Below, piece after piece: positions 24,059-31,255 of a DNA stretch of 31,255 nt (position 1 is its first letter; each line of letters starts with the position of its first letter). Both the position numbers and the translations under genes were made by a program. The stretch comes from Chitinilyticum litopenaei DSM 21440 (GTDB lineage Bacteria > Pseudomonadota > Gammaproteobacteria > Burkholderiales > Chitinibacteraceae), in assembly GCF_000428145.1 (NCBI RefSeq), contig NZ_ATZJ01000048.1, positions 1 to 31,255 on the forward strand, read 5' to 3'. The notes beneath the pieces were generated by a model. It saw only the letters and a list, made by a program, of their open reading frames with translations, did not search any database and was not told the DNA's origin.

Positions 24059-25153
24059 TCAGGCTGGCCAGATCGCGCCGAGCACGCGCGGACCCGTCGC
24101 GCCGGTCACCGCCGGCAGATTGCCGGGCAGGCCGGCAAGGCAGCGGTGCGCCAGCCAGGCGAAGGCGCAGGCCTCGACCCATTGCGGGGCAATGCCGGCT
24201 TCGGTGGTGCTGAAGACGGGAACGGGCGCCAGTTCGACGGTGAGTTGCTGCATCAGGTGCCGGTTGGCCGCACCGCCGCCGCAGACATACACGGCATCCG
24301 GCGTGCCTGCACGGCGCAGGTCGCTGGCGATGGTGCTGACGGTCAGTGTACTCAGCGTGGCGGCCACATCTGCGGCCGCGAGCGTCAGTCCCTGCAGTTT
24401 TTCGGCCAGCCAGCCTGCGTGGAAATGGTCACGGCCAGTGCTTTTCGGGGCGGGCAGGGCAAAGTAGGGATCCGCCAGCAAGCGGGCGAGCAGGGCCGGG
24501 CTTGCCGTGCCCGATGCGGCCCATTGCCCGTTCTCATCATAGGTATGCCCTTGTGACCCTTGAATCCAGAGGTCCATGAGTACATTACCCGGCCCTGTAT
24601 CCCAGCCGGTGCTGCTGCCGTCTGCTGCCAGCCAGCTGACGTTGGCAAAGCCGCCGATGTTGACCACTGCGCGGGTCTGGCCGGGCTGGCCAAACATCGC
24701 CCGATGAAAGGCGGGAACGAGTGGCGCGCCCTGGCCGCCTGCTGCGACGTCGCGACTGCGAAAGTCGCCGATAACGGGGATGCCGGCAAGCTCGGCCAGC
24801 AGGGCATTGTTGGCCAGCTGCAGCGTATAGCCACATTCCGGACGATGGCGGATGGTCTGGCCATGGTTGCCGATGGCAGCAACTGCGCTGGCGGGCAGGC
24901 CGGCCAGCTTCAGCAGTGCCTGGCAGACCCGCGCATACGCTTCAGCCAGGGCATTGCCGGCGAGCATGGCGCGGTGCAACTCGTCTGCAGAAGCCGCCTG
25001 CAGTGCCAGCAACTCGGCACGCAGCTTGGCAGGCATGTCCATGCTGTGGCTGGCGAGCAGGCGCAGGGACTGGTCTTGCAGCTCGACCAGCACGCCATCA
25101 ATGCCGTCCAGGCTGGTGCCGCTCATCAAACCGATCAGGTATTCGCCAGTCAT
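24059..25153 (-). CDS. anmK: Anhydro-N-acetylmuramic acid kinase
   Basis: This encodes 364 residues, the normal length. It opens and phosphorylates 1,6-anhydro-MurNAc to MurNAc-6-phosphate during recycling of peptidoglycan in the cytoplasm. The start MTGEYLIGLMSGTSLDGID is the family signature. GNHGQTIRH, then NIGGFANVSWL, DTGPGNVLMDLWI and VCGGGAANRHLM are the sugar-kinase motifs, and EACAFAWLAHR is near the end. It stands 88 bp downstream of the M23 peptidase gene on the same strand, a functional pairing of murein cleavage and recycling. Confidence 0.95.
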   Translation of the reverse strand: MTGEYLIGLMSGTSLDGIDGVLVELQDQSLRLLASHSMDMPAKLRAELLALQAASADELHRAMLAGNALAEAYARVCQALLKLAGLPASAVAAIGNHGQTIRHRPECGYTLQLANNALLAELAGIPVIGDFRSRDVAAGGQGAPLVPAFHRAMFGQPGQTRAVVNIGGFANVSWLAADGSSTGWDTGPGNVLMDLWIQGSQGHTYDENGQWAASGTASPALLARLLADPYFALPAPKSTGRDHFHAGWLAEKLQGLTLAAADVAATLSTLTVSTIASDLRRAGTPDAVYVCGGGAANRHLMQQLTVELAPVPVFSTTEAGIAPQWVEACAFAWLAHRCLAGLPGNLPAVTGATGPRVLGAIWPA

Positions 25154-25241
25154 GCTCGTTTGCCCGGAAAAAGCGCAATTCTAGCCCGGATCCTTGCCTT
25201 GCGGCTCCTTGCGTTGGCCGTGTGCCTGTGCTGGACAGAAG

Positions 25242-26585
25242 CTAATCCCTGGCCTGAGCGAGGCTGGCCAGGCGGCTGCTTGCCCCGCTGTCCTGCGCGA
25301 GCAGGCTGCCCAGTTGTGCGGCCCTGGCCTGCAGGGCCGCCAGCGCCAGGCCCTTCAGCGCCGGCTGCGCCGGCAGGCGTACCAGCCGGGGATCGATGGC
25401 CTCGTCATTGCGGCGCACCTCGTAGTGCAGGTGCGGGCCGGTCGAGCGGCCGGTGCTGCCGACAAAGGCGATGGTTTCACCCTGGCGTACGGTCTGCCCG
25501 GCCTTCAGGCCGGCAACAGTGCCTTGCAGGTGGGCGTAGAGCGTGCTGTAGGTCTTGTCATGACGGATTTCGACAAAATTGCCGTAGGCGGCATCGCTGC
25601 CCACCCGCAGCACGGTGCCATCGCCCGCGCTGTAAACGGGGCTGCCGGCCGGCGCGGCGAAATCCGTGCCACGGTGCATCTGCCAGACGCCCAGCAAGGG
25701 ATGCAGGCGCATGGCGAAGTGCGAGCTGATCACGGCATCTTCGACGGGCTGGCTCAGCAATGCCGCCTGCATGGCGCGGCCCTTGCCGTCGTAGAAGCGC
25801 GCGCTGCCATCGGGCATTTCATGGCGGAAGGCTTCCAGGATCTTGCCCTGCAGCTGGAGGCGCACGGCGAGCAGGCGTGCATTACCCAGGGCCTCGCCAT
25901 CCACCGTGGCGTGTTCCAGCAGCAGCTGCACACGGTCGCCATGGCCGGCAATCGGCGCCTTGGCAAACTGCGTGCGGATTATTTCATCCAGCTGACGCGA
26001 TAGCTCTGCCGCAAGGCCTGCCTGAGCCAGGGCCTCGGGAATTTCGCCGGAAATATCCTTGTGAATCAGTTGCTGGCTGATCAGCGGTGTGGGGCGCTCA
26101 AGGCTTGCCTGCCACAGCTTTCCGTGTTTCTCCAGCACGATGCGCTGGCCCGTGCTGTGCAGATAGCTGATGCGCAGCGCCTCGCCATCGGCGGTTTTCA
26201 GGGCGCGCAACAGGCGACCCGGCCGCAGTTCCAGCAACTGGCCCGCGACCGCATCACCGCGCACCAGCTGGAAAAGCCGTGCATCGGCAATGCCCAGCCG
26301 GTGCAGCGCCACGCCCAGCGTATCGCCCTGGCGCAGCAGGGTGTCCTGCCAGAACGGCTGGCGCGCAATGGCGGTGCTGGTGGCAAGCGGTGCGGGCAGG
26401 GCGATGACCACCGAAGCGACCGGCGGGCGCTCGGCCGGAGCCAGCTCGGCTACGCCATACGCGCTGAGCGTGATGGCGCCAGGCAAGAGCAGGGCGGCGA
26501 GCAGCCAGCCCGGCAGCTGTTGCGGATTGAGAAGCGTACCGGCCGAAGGCAGGCGTCGGAAGGAGAGATTGCGGAACTTGGGCAT
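25242..26585 (-). CDS. M23 (LytM) family murein endopeptidase, MepM-like
   Basis: This encodes 447 residues from ATG 26585; the frame is open 37 codons further upstream, but MPKFRNLSFRR is a plausible cytoplasmic leader. One membrane anchor (about 26-44) is followed by a periplasmic LysM/OapA-like region (80-130), a linker domain (170-280) and a LytM domain. The zinc site is HRGTD (His304, Asp308) with HLH (385-387); His352 in LYAHL is catalytic. All residues are intact, so it is probably an active cross-link endopeptidase that allows murein expansion. It precedes anmK. Confidence 0.93.
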   Translation of the reverse strand: MPKFRNLSFRRLPSAGTLLNPQQLPGWLLAALLLPGAITLSAYGVAELAPAERPPVASVVIALPAPLATSTAIARQPFWQDTLLRQGDTLGVALHRLGIADARLFQLVRGDAVAGQLLELRPGRLLRALKTADGEALRISYLHSTGQRIVLEKHGKLWQASLERPTPLISQQLIHKDISGEIPEALAQAGLAAELSRQLDEIIRTQFAKAPIAGHGDRVQLLLEHATVDGEALGNARLLAVRLQLQGKILEAFRHEMPDGSARFYDGKGRAMQAALLSQPVEDAVISSHFAMRLHPLLGVWQMHRGTDFAAPAGSPVYSAGDGTVLRVGSDAAYGNFVEIRHDKTYSTLYAHLQGTVAGLKAGQTVRQGETIAFVGSTGRSTGPHLHYEVRRNDEAIDPRLVRLPAQPALKGLALAALQARAAQLGSLLAQDSGASSRLASLAQARD

Positions 26586-26781
26586 TGCACCACGGGCATT
26601 TTCTGATGTCGCGCGCAGCTTAAGCAAAGATGGGGGAAAATGGAATTTCCCATGGCTAACAGGGACTTGCGCAACCTTACAGTTGTTGTGCGCCACCGCG
26701 TGAGTGGGCGGCGCCGCAGATTTGCCTAGGCTCTGTTGAGGTTTGATTGGTTTTTACGCAGCCCCGCCAACTTGCCGGGGC

Positions 26782-27363
26782 TCACTGCCAGCAGGCGCGG
26801 CCGGCGCGCTTGAGCGGCAAGGGCAGTCCGGCCTGGATCAGTGTCACATCCGGGCAGGCGCGGGCGAGAGCCTGGTGCACATGGCCGGCGCGGTCGCGAA
26901 AGGCGCGGGCCAGGGCATTGTCCGGCACGATGCCGGCGCCAACCTCATTGCTGACCAGCAGGAGGCGCCGCTGCTCGCCGTCAGGGAGGGCTGCGCCCTG
27001 CGCAATGCGGGCTACCTCCTGTTGCAGGGCTGCCAGTTCGACCTGCCAGCCTGCGTCATCGCCGCTGAGCAGCCAGTTGCTGGTCCAGAGCGTGAGGCAA
27101 TCGACGACCACGCAACTTGCGCGCGTATCGGCGATGGCCGCGGCGAGCTGCAATGGGGCTTCAAGTGTCTGCCAGTGGGGCGGGCGTTCCTGGCGGTGGC
27201 GAATGATGCGTTCCTGCATTTCGTCATCAAAAGCCTGGGCGGTGGCGATCCAGCAGACGGACTTGCCGGATTCGCGGGCGATGCGCAGGGCGTGGCTGCT
27301 TTTGCCGCTGCGCGCGCCGCCTAGTATCAGTTCGGCGCCTTGGGGCGGGGGAAAGGGAAACAT
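26782..27363 (-). CDS. cobU: Adenosylcobinamide kinase / guanylyltransferase
   Basis: This encodes 193 residues. The bifunctional enzyme phosphorylates adenosylcobinamide and transfers GMP to it in late B12 synthesis or salvage. The P-loop GGARSGKS lies at residues 15-22. WIATAQAFDDEMQERIIRHR contains the guanylylated histidine region. VVDCLTLWTSNWL and LVSNEVGAGIVP are the other CobU/CobP signatures. The start has GGAG five bases upstream. No other cobalamin gene is in view, so salvage cannot be told from full synthesis. The name cobP is equally valid. Confidence 0.94.
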   Translation of the reverse strand: MFPFPPPQGAELILGGARSGKSSHALRIARESGKSVCWIATAQAFDDEMQERIIRHRQERPPHWQTLEAPLQLAAAIADTRASCVVVDCLTLWTSNWLLSGDDAGWQVELAALQQEVARIAQGAALPDGEQRRLLLVSNEVGAGIVPDNALARAFRDRAGHVHQALARACPDVTLIQAGLPLPLKRAGRACWQ

Positions 27364-27510
27364 GCGTGCTCCACAGCAAGAAAATCGGTCAGGTCGAATG
27401 CTCGCATGGCCGCGCCTGTCCGGATAGCGCCGTGGACAAAAGCCGGCGGCCCACAGCGCCAGAAACGGCCACTGTTGCGGGCCGTTTCCCTTGCCGATCT
27501 TGCTGCGGGC

Positions 27511-27885
27511 TCAGCCGCCGCGCAGCATGTCCAGGCCGCGCTGCAGCAGTCCGCCGGCATCGGGCAGGGTGCCGTCGGGCGTCAGCGAGTCGACCAGCTG
27601 CGGCAGCAGTGCCGCAATCTGGCCAGCGGCCGCGCCCGGCTCGATGCCGAGCTTTTCGGCCAGCGGAGCAATGCTGTCGCTGCCAAGGACGGCCTCGATC
27701 TGTGCGGCGCTGATCGGCAGATTCTCGCCGGTGCCAACCCAGGACTGGGCGACCTCGGCCAGTCCGCCCTGCTGGAAGCGCTCCACCAGCCCGCCTACGC
27801 CGCCTTGCTGCTCCAGCAGCTCGCCGAGCATGCCACCCACATCATTGCCACCGGCCATGCCAGTGATCGCATCCAGCAATCCCAT
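27511..27885 (-). CDS. YidB-like protein (DUF937)
   Basis: This encodes 124 residues from ATG 27885, preceded on the minus strand by GAGGAGAT seven bases upstream. It opens MGLLDAITGM and has glycine-rich GGMLGELLEQQGGVGGLVERF, then SWVGTGENLPISAAQIEAVLG, the DUF937/YidB pattern. The family is small, probably soluble, and of unknown function. Not clearly in an operon: cobU lies 147 bp downstream on the same strand, and fmdB is divergent upstream. Confidence 0.88.
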   Translation of the reverse strand: MGLLDAITGMAGGNDVGGMLGELLEQQGGVGGLVERFQQGGLAEVAQSWVGTGENLPISAAQIEAVLGSDSIAPLAEKLGIEPGAAAGQIAALLPQLVDSLTPDGTLPDAGGLLQRGLDMLRGG

Positions 27886-28017
27886 AGTGATCTCCTCGCG
27901 TTTAATGGATTGGCGCCTTGCGGCAGCCGTCATGCAGAGTAGCAGCTGTGCATTGCATTGCCATGGCAGCGATGCGACGGCGGGCCGGGCCCGGCTGTTG
28001 CCGAATCTTGAATCGGG

Positions 28018-28023
28018 TATAAT
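28018..28023 (+). promoter_or_regulatory. Consensus -10 box before fmdB
   Basis: A perfect TATAAT lies 31 bp before the fmdB start. The only -35-like hexamer is TTGCCG at 27998-28003, with a short 14-nt spacer, so the -35 is uncertain. This promoter probably drives fmdB, the DUF502 gene and perhaps aspS. Confidence 0.6.
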
Positions 28024-28054
28024 CTGCAGTTTTTCGCATTTTCGGGATACCACC

Positions 28055-28306
28055 ATGCCCATCTACGCCTACCGTTGTACAGCGTGCGGCCATGAAGGCG
28101 AGCACATGCAGAAAATGGCCGATGCGCCGCTGACCGTTTGTCCTTCCTGCCAGGGCAGCAGTTATGCCAAGCAGCTGACCGCTGCCGGTTTCCAGCTCAA
28201 GGGTTCGGGCTGGTATGCCACCGATTTCAAGGGCGGCGGTGCTGCCGCACCCGCCAAGAGCGATGCGGCGCCGTCCTGCCCCGGGGGCGCGTGTGCCTGC
28301 CACTGA
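28055..28306 (+). CDS. FmdB-type zinc-ribbon protein
   Basis: This encodes 83 residues. MPIYAYRCTACGHEGE and VCPSC give Cys8/Cys11 and Cys29/Cys32, a zinc ribbon typical of the FmdB regulatory family. AGFQLKGSGWYATDFK is the conserved second part and the tail is Cys-rich (CPGGACACH). The function in Betaproteobacteria is unknown. A perfect -10 lies upstream. Position immediately before a DUF502 gene and aspS is a conserved arrangement. Confidence 0.92.
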   Translation: MPIYAYRCTACGHEGEHMQKMADAPLTVCPSCQGSSYAKQLTAAGFQLKGSGWYATDFKGGGAAAPAKSDAAPSCPGGACACH

Positions 28307-28331
28307 GCCCGCCAAACCCGCGAGCGGCCAC

Positions 28332-29045
28332 ATGGGCAGCCTGCGCCGCTATCTGATCGCCGGCCTCCTGATCTGGGTGCCGCTGGCGATCACGCTGTGG
28401 GTGCTCAACCTGCTGATCGGTACGATGGACCAGATCGGCGCCCTGTTGCCGCGCGTGCTGCGGCCGGACTTCTGGCTTTTGCAGGGTATCGCCCCGGATG
28501 TGCCGTTCTTCGCGGGGCGTGACCATATACCCGGGTTTGGTGTCGTGCTCACCGTGCTGGTGGTGCTGATTACCGGCGTGCTGGCCACCAATCTGCTGGG
28601 GCGTCAGCTGCTGCGTTACTGGGATGGCTTGCTCAAGCGCATTCCCATCGTCAATTCCATCTATTCCAGCGTCAAGCAGGTGTCGGACACGCTGTTCTCC
28701 GATTCGGGCAATGCCTTTCGCGAGGCGGTGCTGGTGCAGTTCCCGCACCAGAACGCCTGGACGGTGGCCTTTCTCACCGGCGTTCCCGGTGGTGAAGTGG
28801 CTGCGCGGCTTGACGAAGCACTCGGTGGCGAGCTGGTGTCGGTGTATGTGCCGACCACGCCCAACCCGACCTCGGGCTATTTCATCATGGTGCGCCGTGA
28901 TGACATCAGGCCGCTGGCCATGAGCGTCGATCAGGCGCTGAAATACGTCATCTCCATGGGGGTGGTGATGCCGGCCGCGCCGGCGCCGTCCCCGCAACTT
29001 CATTCCACCGCGTCACTCCTGCACGAGCAGGACAAACAAGCATAA
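28332..29045 (+). CDS. DUF502 family inner-membrane protein
   Basis: This encodes 237 residues with two hydrophobic segments (about 6-30 and 70-95) and a soluble C-terminal domain. GLLIWVPLAITLWVL, then IPGFGVVLTVLVVLITG and IPIVNSIYSSVKQVSDTLF are DUF502 hallmarks. The function is unknown; the family is found in bacteria and plant chloroplast/Golgi-related proteins. ATG 28332 lies 25 bp after fmdB with a weak ribosome binding site; aspS starts 20 bp after its stop, so the three genes are probably co-transcribed. Confidence 0.92.
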   Translation: MGSLRRYLIAGLLIWVPLAITLWVLNLLIGTMDQIGALLPRVLRPDFWLLQGIAPDVPFFAGRDHIPGFGVVLTVLVVLITGVLATNLLGRQLLRYWDGLLKRIPIVNSIYSSVKQVSDTLFSDSGNAFREAVLVQFPHQNAWTVAFLTGVPGGEVAARLDEALGGELVSVYVPTTPNPTSGYFIMVRRDDIRPLAMSVDQALKYVISMGVVMPAAPAPSPQLHSTASLLHEQDKQA

Positions 29046-29065
29046 AGACAAGGACTAGATAGCCA

Positions 29066-30865
29066 ATGCGTACCAATTACTGCGGCCTGATCAACGAGCA
29101 ATACCTTGGCCAGACCGTCACCCTGCAGGGCTGGGCCCACCGTCGTCGCGATCATGGCGGCGTGATCTTCATCGACCTGCGCGACCGCGAAGGCATCGTG
29201 CAGATCGTCGTCGACCCCGATACCCCGGACGCCTTCGCCACCGCCGACGCTTCGCGTTCCGAGTATGTGCTGGAGATCAAGGGCATCGTGCGCGCCCGTC
29301 CGGAAGGCACCACCAATGCCAAGATGATTTCCGGCCAGATCGAAGTGCTGGCCAAGGAAATCGTCATCCTGAACAAGGCCGAAACCCCGCCCTTCCAGAT
29401 CGACGACGAGCACCTGAGCGAAAACGTGCGCCTGACGCATCGCGTGATCGACCTGCGTCGCCCGCAGATGCAGAAAAACCTGATGCTGCGCTACAAGGTC
29501 GCACTGCTGGTGCGCAACTACCTGGACAGCCGCGGCTTCATCGATATCGAAACCCCGATGCTGACCCGCTCGACCCCGGAAGGCGCGCGCGATTACCTGG
29601 TGCCGTCCCGCGTGCATGACGGCCAGTTCTTCGCGCTGCCGCAATCGCCGCAGCTCTTCAAGCAGTTGCTGATGGTCGCCGGCTTTGACCGTTACTACCA
29701 GATCACCAAGTGTTTCCGCGACGAAGACCTGCGCGCGGACCGTCAGCCCGAATTTACCCAGATCGATATTGAAACCTCGTTCCTGAACGAGGAAGAGATC
29801 ATGGACATTACTGAGGACATGGCGCGCCATGTGTTCCGCGAAGCCATCGGCGTCGAGCTGGGCAAGTTCCCGCGCATGGCCTTTGACGACGCGATGTTCT
29901 ACTACGGCTCCGACAAGCCGGATCTGCGCGTTGACCTGAAGTTCACCGAACTCACTGACGTGATGAAGACCGAGGAATTCAAGGTCTTCCGCGGCGCCGC
30001 CGATATGGAAGGCGGCCGCGTGGTGGGGCTGCGCATTCCGGGTGGTGCGGAATTCAGCCGCTCGGTCATCGACGAGTACACCAAGTTTGTCGGCATTTAC
30101 GGTGCCAAGGGGCTGGCTTACATCAAGGTCAACGATGTCTCCAACATCACCAACGAGGAAGGCTCCGGTCTGGCTGCGCCGATCGTGAAGTTCCTGTCGG
30201 TGGATGCGCTGAAGACCATCATCGAGCGTACCGGCGCGCAGAATGGCGACATCATTTTCTTCGGTGCCGACAAGCGCAAGATCGTCGACGAGGCTATCGG
30301 TGCACTGCGCATCAAGATCGGTCACGAGCGCGGCGAAGCCGGCGGCTATTTCAAGCGCGAATGGAAGCCGCTGTGGGTGGTGGACTTCCCGATGTTCGAA
30401 TACGACGAAGACGGCAAGCGCTGGAACGCCTGCCACCACCCGTTCACCAGCCCGAAGGTCGAGCACCTCGAGCTCTTGAAGACCAATCCGGGTGCCTGCA
30501 AGGCGCGCGCCTACGACATGGTGCTCAACGGCTGGGAAATGGGCGGCGGCTCGGTGCGTATCCACTCGGCCGAAGTACAGTCCACCGTGTTTGACGCCCT
30601 GGGTATCGGTGAAGAAGAAGCGCAGAACAAGTTCGGCTTCCTGCTGGATAACCTGAAGTTTGGCGCACCGCCGCACGGCGGCCTGGCCTTCGGTCTGGAT
30701 CGTCTGGTGACGCTGATGACCGGCGCCGAGTCGATCCGCGACGTGATTGCCTTCCCGAAGACCCAGCGTGCGCAGTGTCTGCTGACCAATGCACCGAACG
30801 CGGTCGACGAGAAGCAATTGCGCGAGCTGCACATCAAGCTGCGCAATCCGCCGCAACTGGCGTGA
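29066..30865 (+). CDS. aspS: Aspartate-tRNA ligase (probably non-discriminating)
   Basis: This encodes 599 residues, a bacterial-type class IIb synthetase. It has the N-terminal OB-fold anticodon domain (1-105), the catalytic core with motif 2 FRDEDLRADRQPEF (217-230), a GAD insertion domain (about 300-410) and motif 3 GGLAFGLDRL (538-547). ALPQSPQLFKQLLM is the aspartate pocket segment. His30 in RRRDHGGV and Gly81 in RPEGTTN match residues reported to relax tRNA choice in the Pseudomonas enzyme, so it may also charge tRNA-Asn for GatCAB. It closes the fmdB-DUF502-aspS group. Confidence 0.97.
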   Translation: MRTNYCGLINEQYLGQTVTLQGWAHRRRDHGGVIFIDLRDREGIVQIVVDPDTPDAFATADASRSEYVLEIKGIVRARPEGTTNAKMISGQIEVLAKEIVILNKAETPPFQIDDEHLSENVRLTHRVIDLRRPQMQKNLMLRYKVALLVRNYLDSRGFIDIETPMLTRSTPEGARDYLVPSRVHDGQFFALPQSPQLFKQLLMVAGFDRYYQITKCFRDEDLRADRQPEFTQIDIETSFLNEEEIMDITEDMARHVFREAIGVELGKFPRMAFDDAMFYYGSDKPDLRVDLKFTELTDVMKTEEFKVFRGAADMEGGRVVGLRIPGGAEFSRSVIDEYTKFVGIYGAKGLAYIKVNDVSNITNEEGSGLAAPIVKFLSVDALKTIIERTGAQNGDIIFFGADKRKIVDEAIGALRIKIGHERGEAGGYFKREWKPLWVVDFPMFEYDEDGKRWNACHHPFTSPKVEHLELLKTNPGACKARAYDMVLNGWEMGGGSVRIHSAEVQSTVFDALGIGEEEAQNKFGFLLDNLKFGAPPHGGLAFGLDRLVTLMTGAESIRDVIAFPKTQRAQCLLTNAPNAVDEKQLRELHIKLRNPPQLA

Positions 30866-30891
30866 TCGCAGCCTGATCGTCATCAGCCAGC

Positions 30892-30913
30892 AAAAAGGGC
30901 CCGCGCTGCGGGC
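30892..30913 (+). terminator. Apparently truncated aspS terminator
   Basis: AAAAAGGGCCCGC (30892-30904) and GCGGGC (30908-30913) form a hairpin with a GCT loop. The right arm stops before the CCTTTTT that would complete the pairing. The break coincides with the beginning of the IS-related hairpin, so the insertion element probably interrupts it. Confidence 0.55.
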
Positions 30914-30946
30914 AATGCCGCTCAGTTAAGCCTGAGCGGCATTTTT
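30914..30946 (+). terminator. Hairpin with T-run at the IS end
   Basis: A perfect 12-bp stem (30914-30925 with 30932-30943, AATGCCGCTCAG) has a TTAAGC loop and ends in five T (30942-30946). The stop codon of the transposase (30926-30928, minus strand) is in the loop, so the hairpin probably belongs to the IS, yet it can terminate aspS transcripts. Confidence 0.75.
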
Positions 30947-31255
30947 CTTGACTGGGTAACGGGTTTTGCTCATCTTCACTGCGTGCGGATAGCGCCGCTC
31001 GCTGCGACGTGGCGGCAGAATGAAGCGCTTGATGTTGCTGCGCATCGCCTTCAACTTGCCCGGGATCGTGCCCGGTGAGCAACGATTCGAACTCCACAGC
31101 CACTCATCCACAATGTAACGCAGCGCCGTCAGGAAACTGATCCGGCATGGCGAAACTGCCGCCTCTTCCGCAATGCGCAGCATCTCCAGCCGGATCAGGT
31201 TGTACATCAGCAAGGTCGCCCACAACTCCTGCTTGATCCCCTCGGGCTGCAGGCT
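30926..31255 (-). CDS. IS4-family transposase, C-terminal part (cut by window edge)
   Basis: The last 109 residues are present; the frame is open to the window edge. EGIKQELWATLLMYNLIRLEM contains the Glu region (Y-(2)-R-(3)-E-like: YNLIRLEM) typical of IS4-group transposases, and RISFLTALRYIVDEWLW with RFILPPRRSERRYPHAVK forms the usual C-terminus. The TAA stop is at 30926. Whether the element is complete or active cannot be told. It faces aspS and lies at its 3' end. Confidence 0.85.
   Translation of the reverse strand, partial: SLQPEGIKQELWATLLMYNLIRLEMLRIAEEAAVSPCRISFLTALRYIVDEWLWSSNRCSPGTIPGKLKAMRSNIKRFILPPRRSERRYPHAVKMSKTRYPVKKNAAQA

Noticed and set aside
24542..24589. GGTAT...ATTACC stretch inside anmK resembling the 47-bp element
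   Set aside because: It is 48 bp and lies in conserved coding sequence without any insertion in the protein, so the match is probably chance.
26760..26782. Hairpin at the cobU stop (AGCCCCG / CGGGGCT)
   Set aside because: Short 7-bp stem with no T-run on the minus strand; not convincing as a terminator.
1..31255. CRISPR array or other multi-gene defence system
   Set aside because: No regularly spaced direct repeats and no cas-like or cyclase-like genes are present; only the single TIR-like gene hints at defence.

Overview
The window reads as chromosomal DNA of a high-GC betaproteobacterium, most likely of the order Neisseriales (Chromobacterium/Vogesella-like). The reasons are the gene order mdh | gntR-sdhCDAB-sdhE-gltA-sucA-sucB-lpd-sucCD, the fmdB-DUF502-aspS cluster and the anmK/M23-peptidase pair, all familiar from Betaproteobacteria. 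This placement comes from gene content and protein resemblance alone; no search was run.

Layout. 1-1.3 kb: the tail of an unknown reading frame, repeat-rich DNA and a small lipoprotein gene. 1.3-18.6 kb: a tricarboxylic acid cycle supercluster. Malate dehydrogenase (minus strand) is divergent from a GntR-type regulator, which is followed on the plus strand by the four succinate dehydrogenase subunits, the SdhE flavinylation factor, citrate synthase, the three 2-oxoglutarate dehydrogenase components and both succinyl-CoA synthetase subunits. A class I fumarase follows after a small DUF2917 gene on the opposite strand. Only aconitase and isocitrate dehydrogenase are missing from the cycle. A perfect 14-bp palindrome lies inside the probable gntR promoter and is a good candidate operator.

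18.6-20.5 kb: a visibly less GC-rich accessory patch on the minus strand. It holds a TIR-like protein (possible stand-alone anti-phage NADase), a cluster of repeats and a small VOC-family protein. 20.5-31 kb: housekeeping genes: a YvcK-like factor, tRNA-Ser(GGA), a fused MFS transporter/acyltransferase, anmK, an M23 peptidase, cobU/cobP, a YidB-like protein, fmdB, a DUF502 membrane protein and aspS. The window ends in the 3' part of an IS4-family transposase that appears to have cut the aspS terminator.

The most notable new observation is a family of seven interspersed elements, every one exactly 47 bp, all intergenic, with the symmetrical plan GGTAT-N7-CAGCC-N13-GGCTG-N7-ATACC. The spacing is rigid while the sequence varies, and some stem changes are compensated, which suggests a conserved hairpin or a two-fold symmetric protein site. 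I do not recognise it as a described element. Two copies directly abut intrinsic terminators and one lies 2 bp beyond a stop codon.
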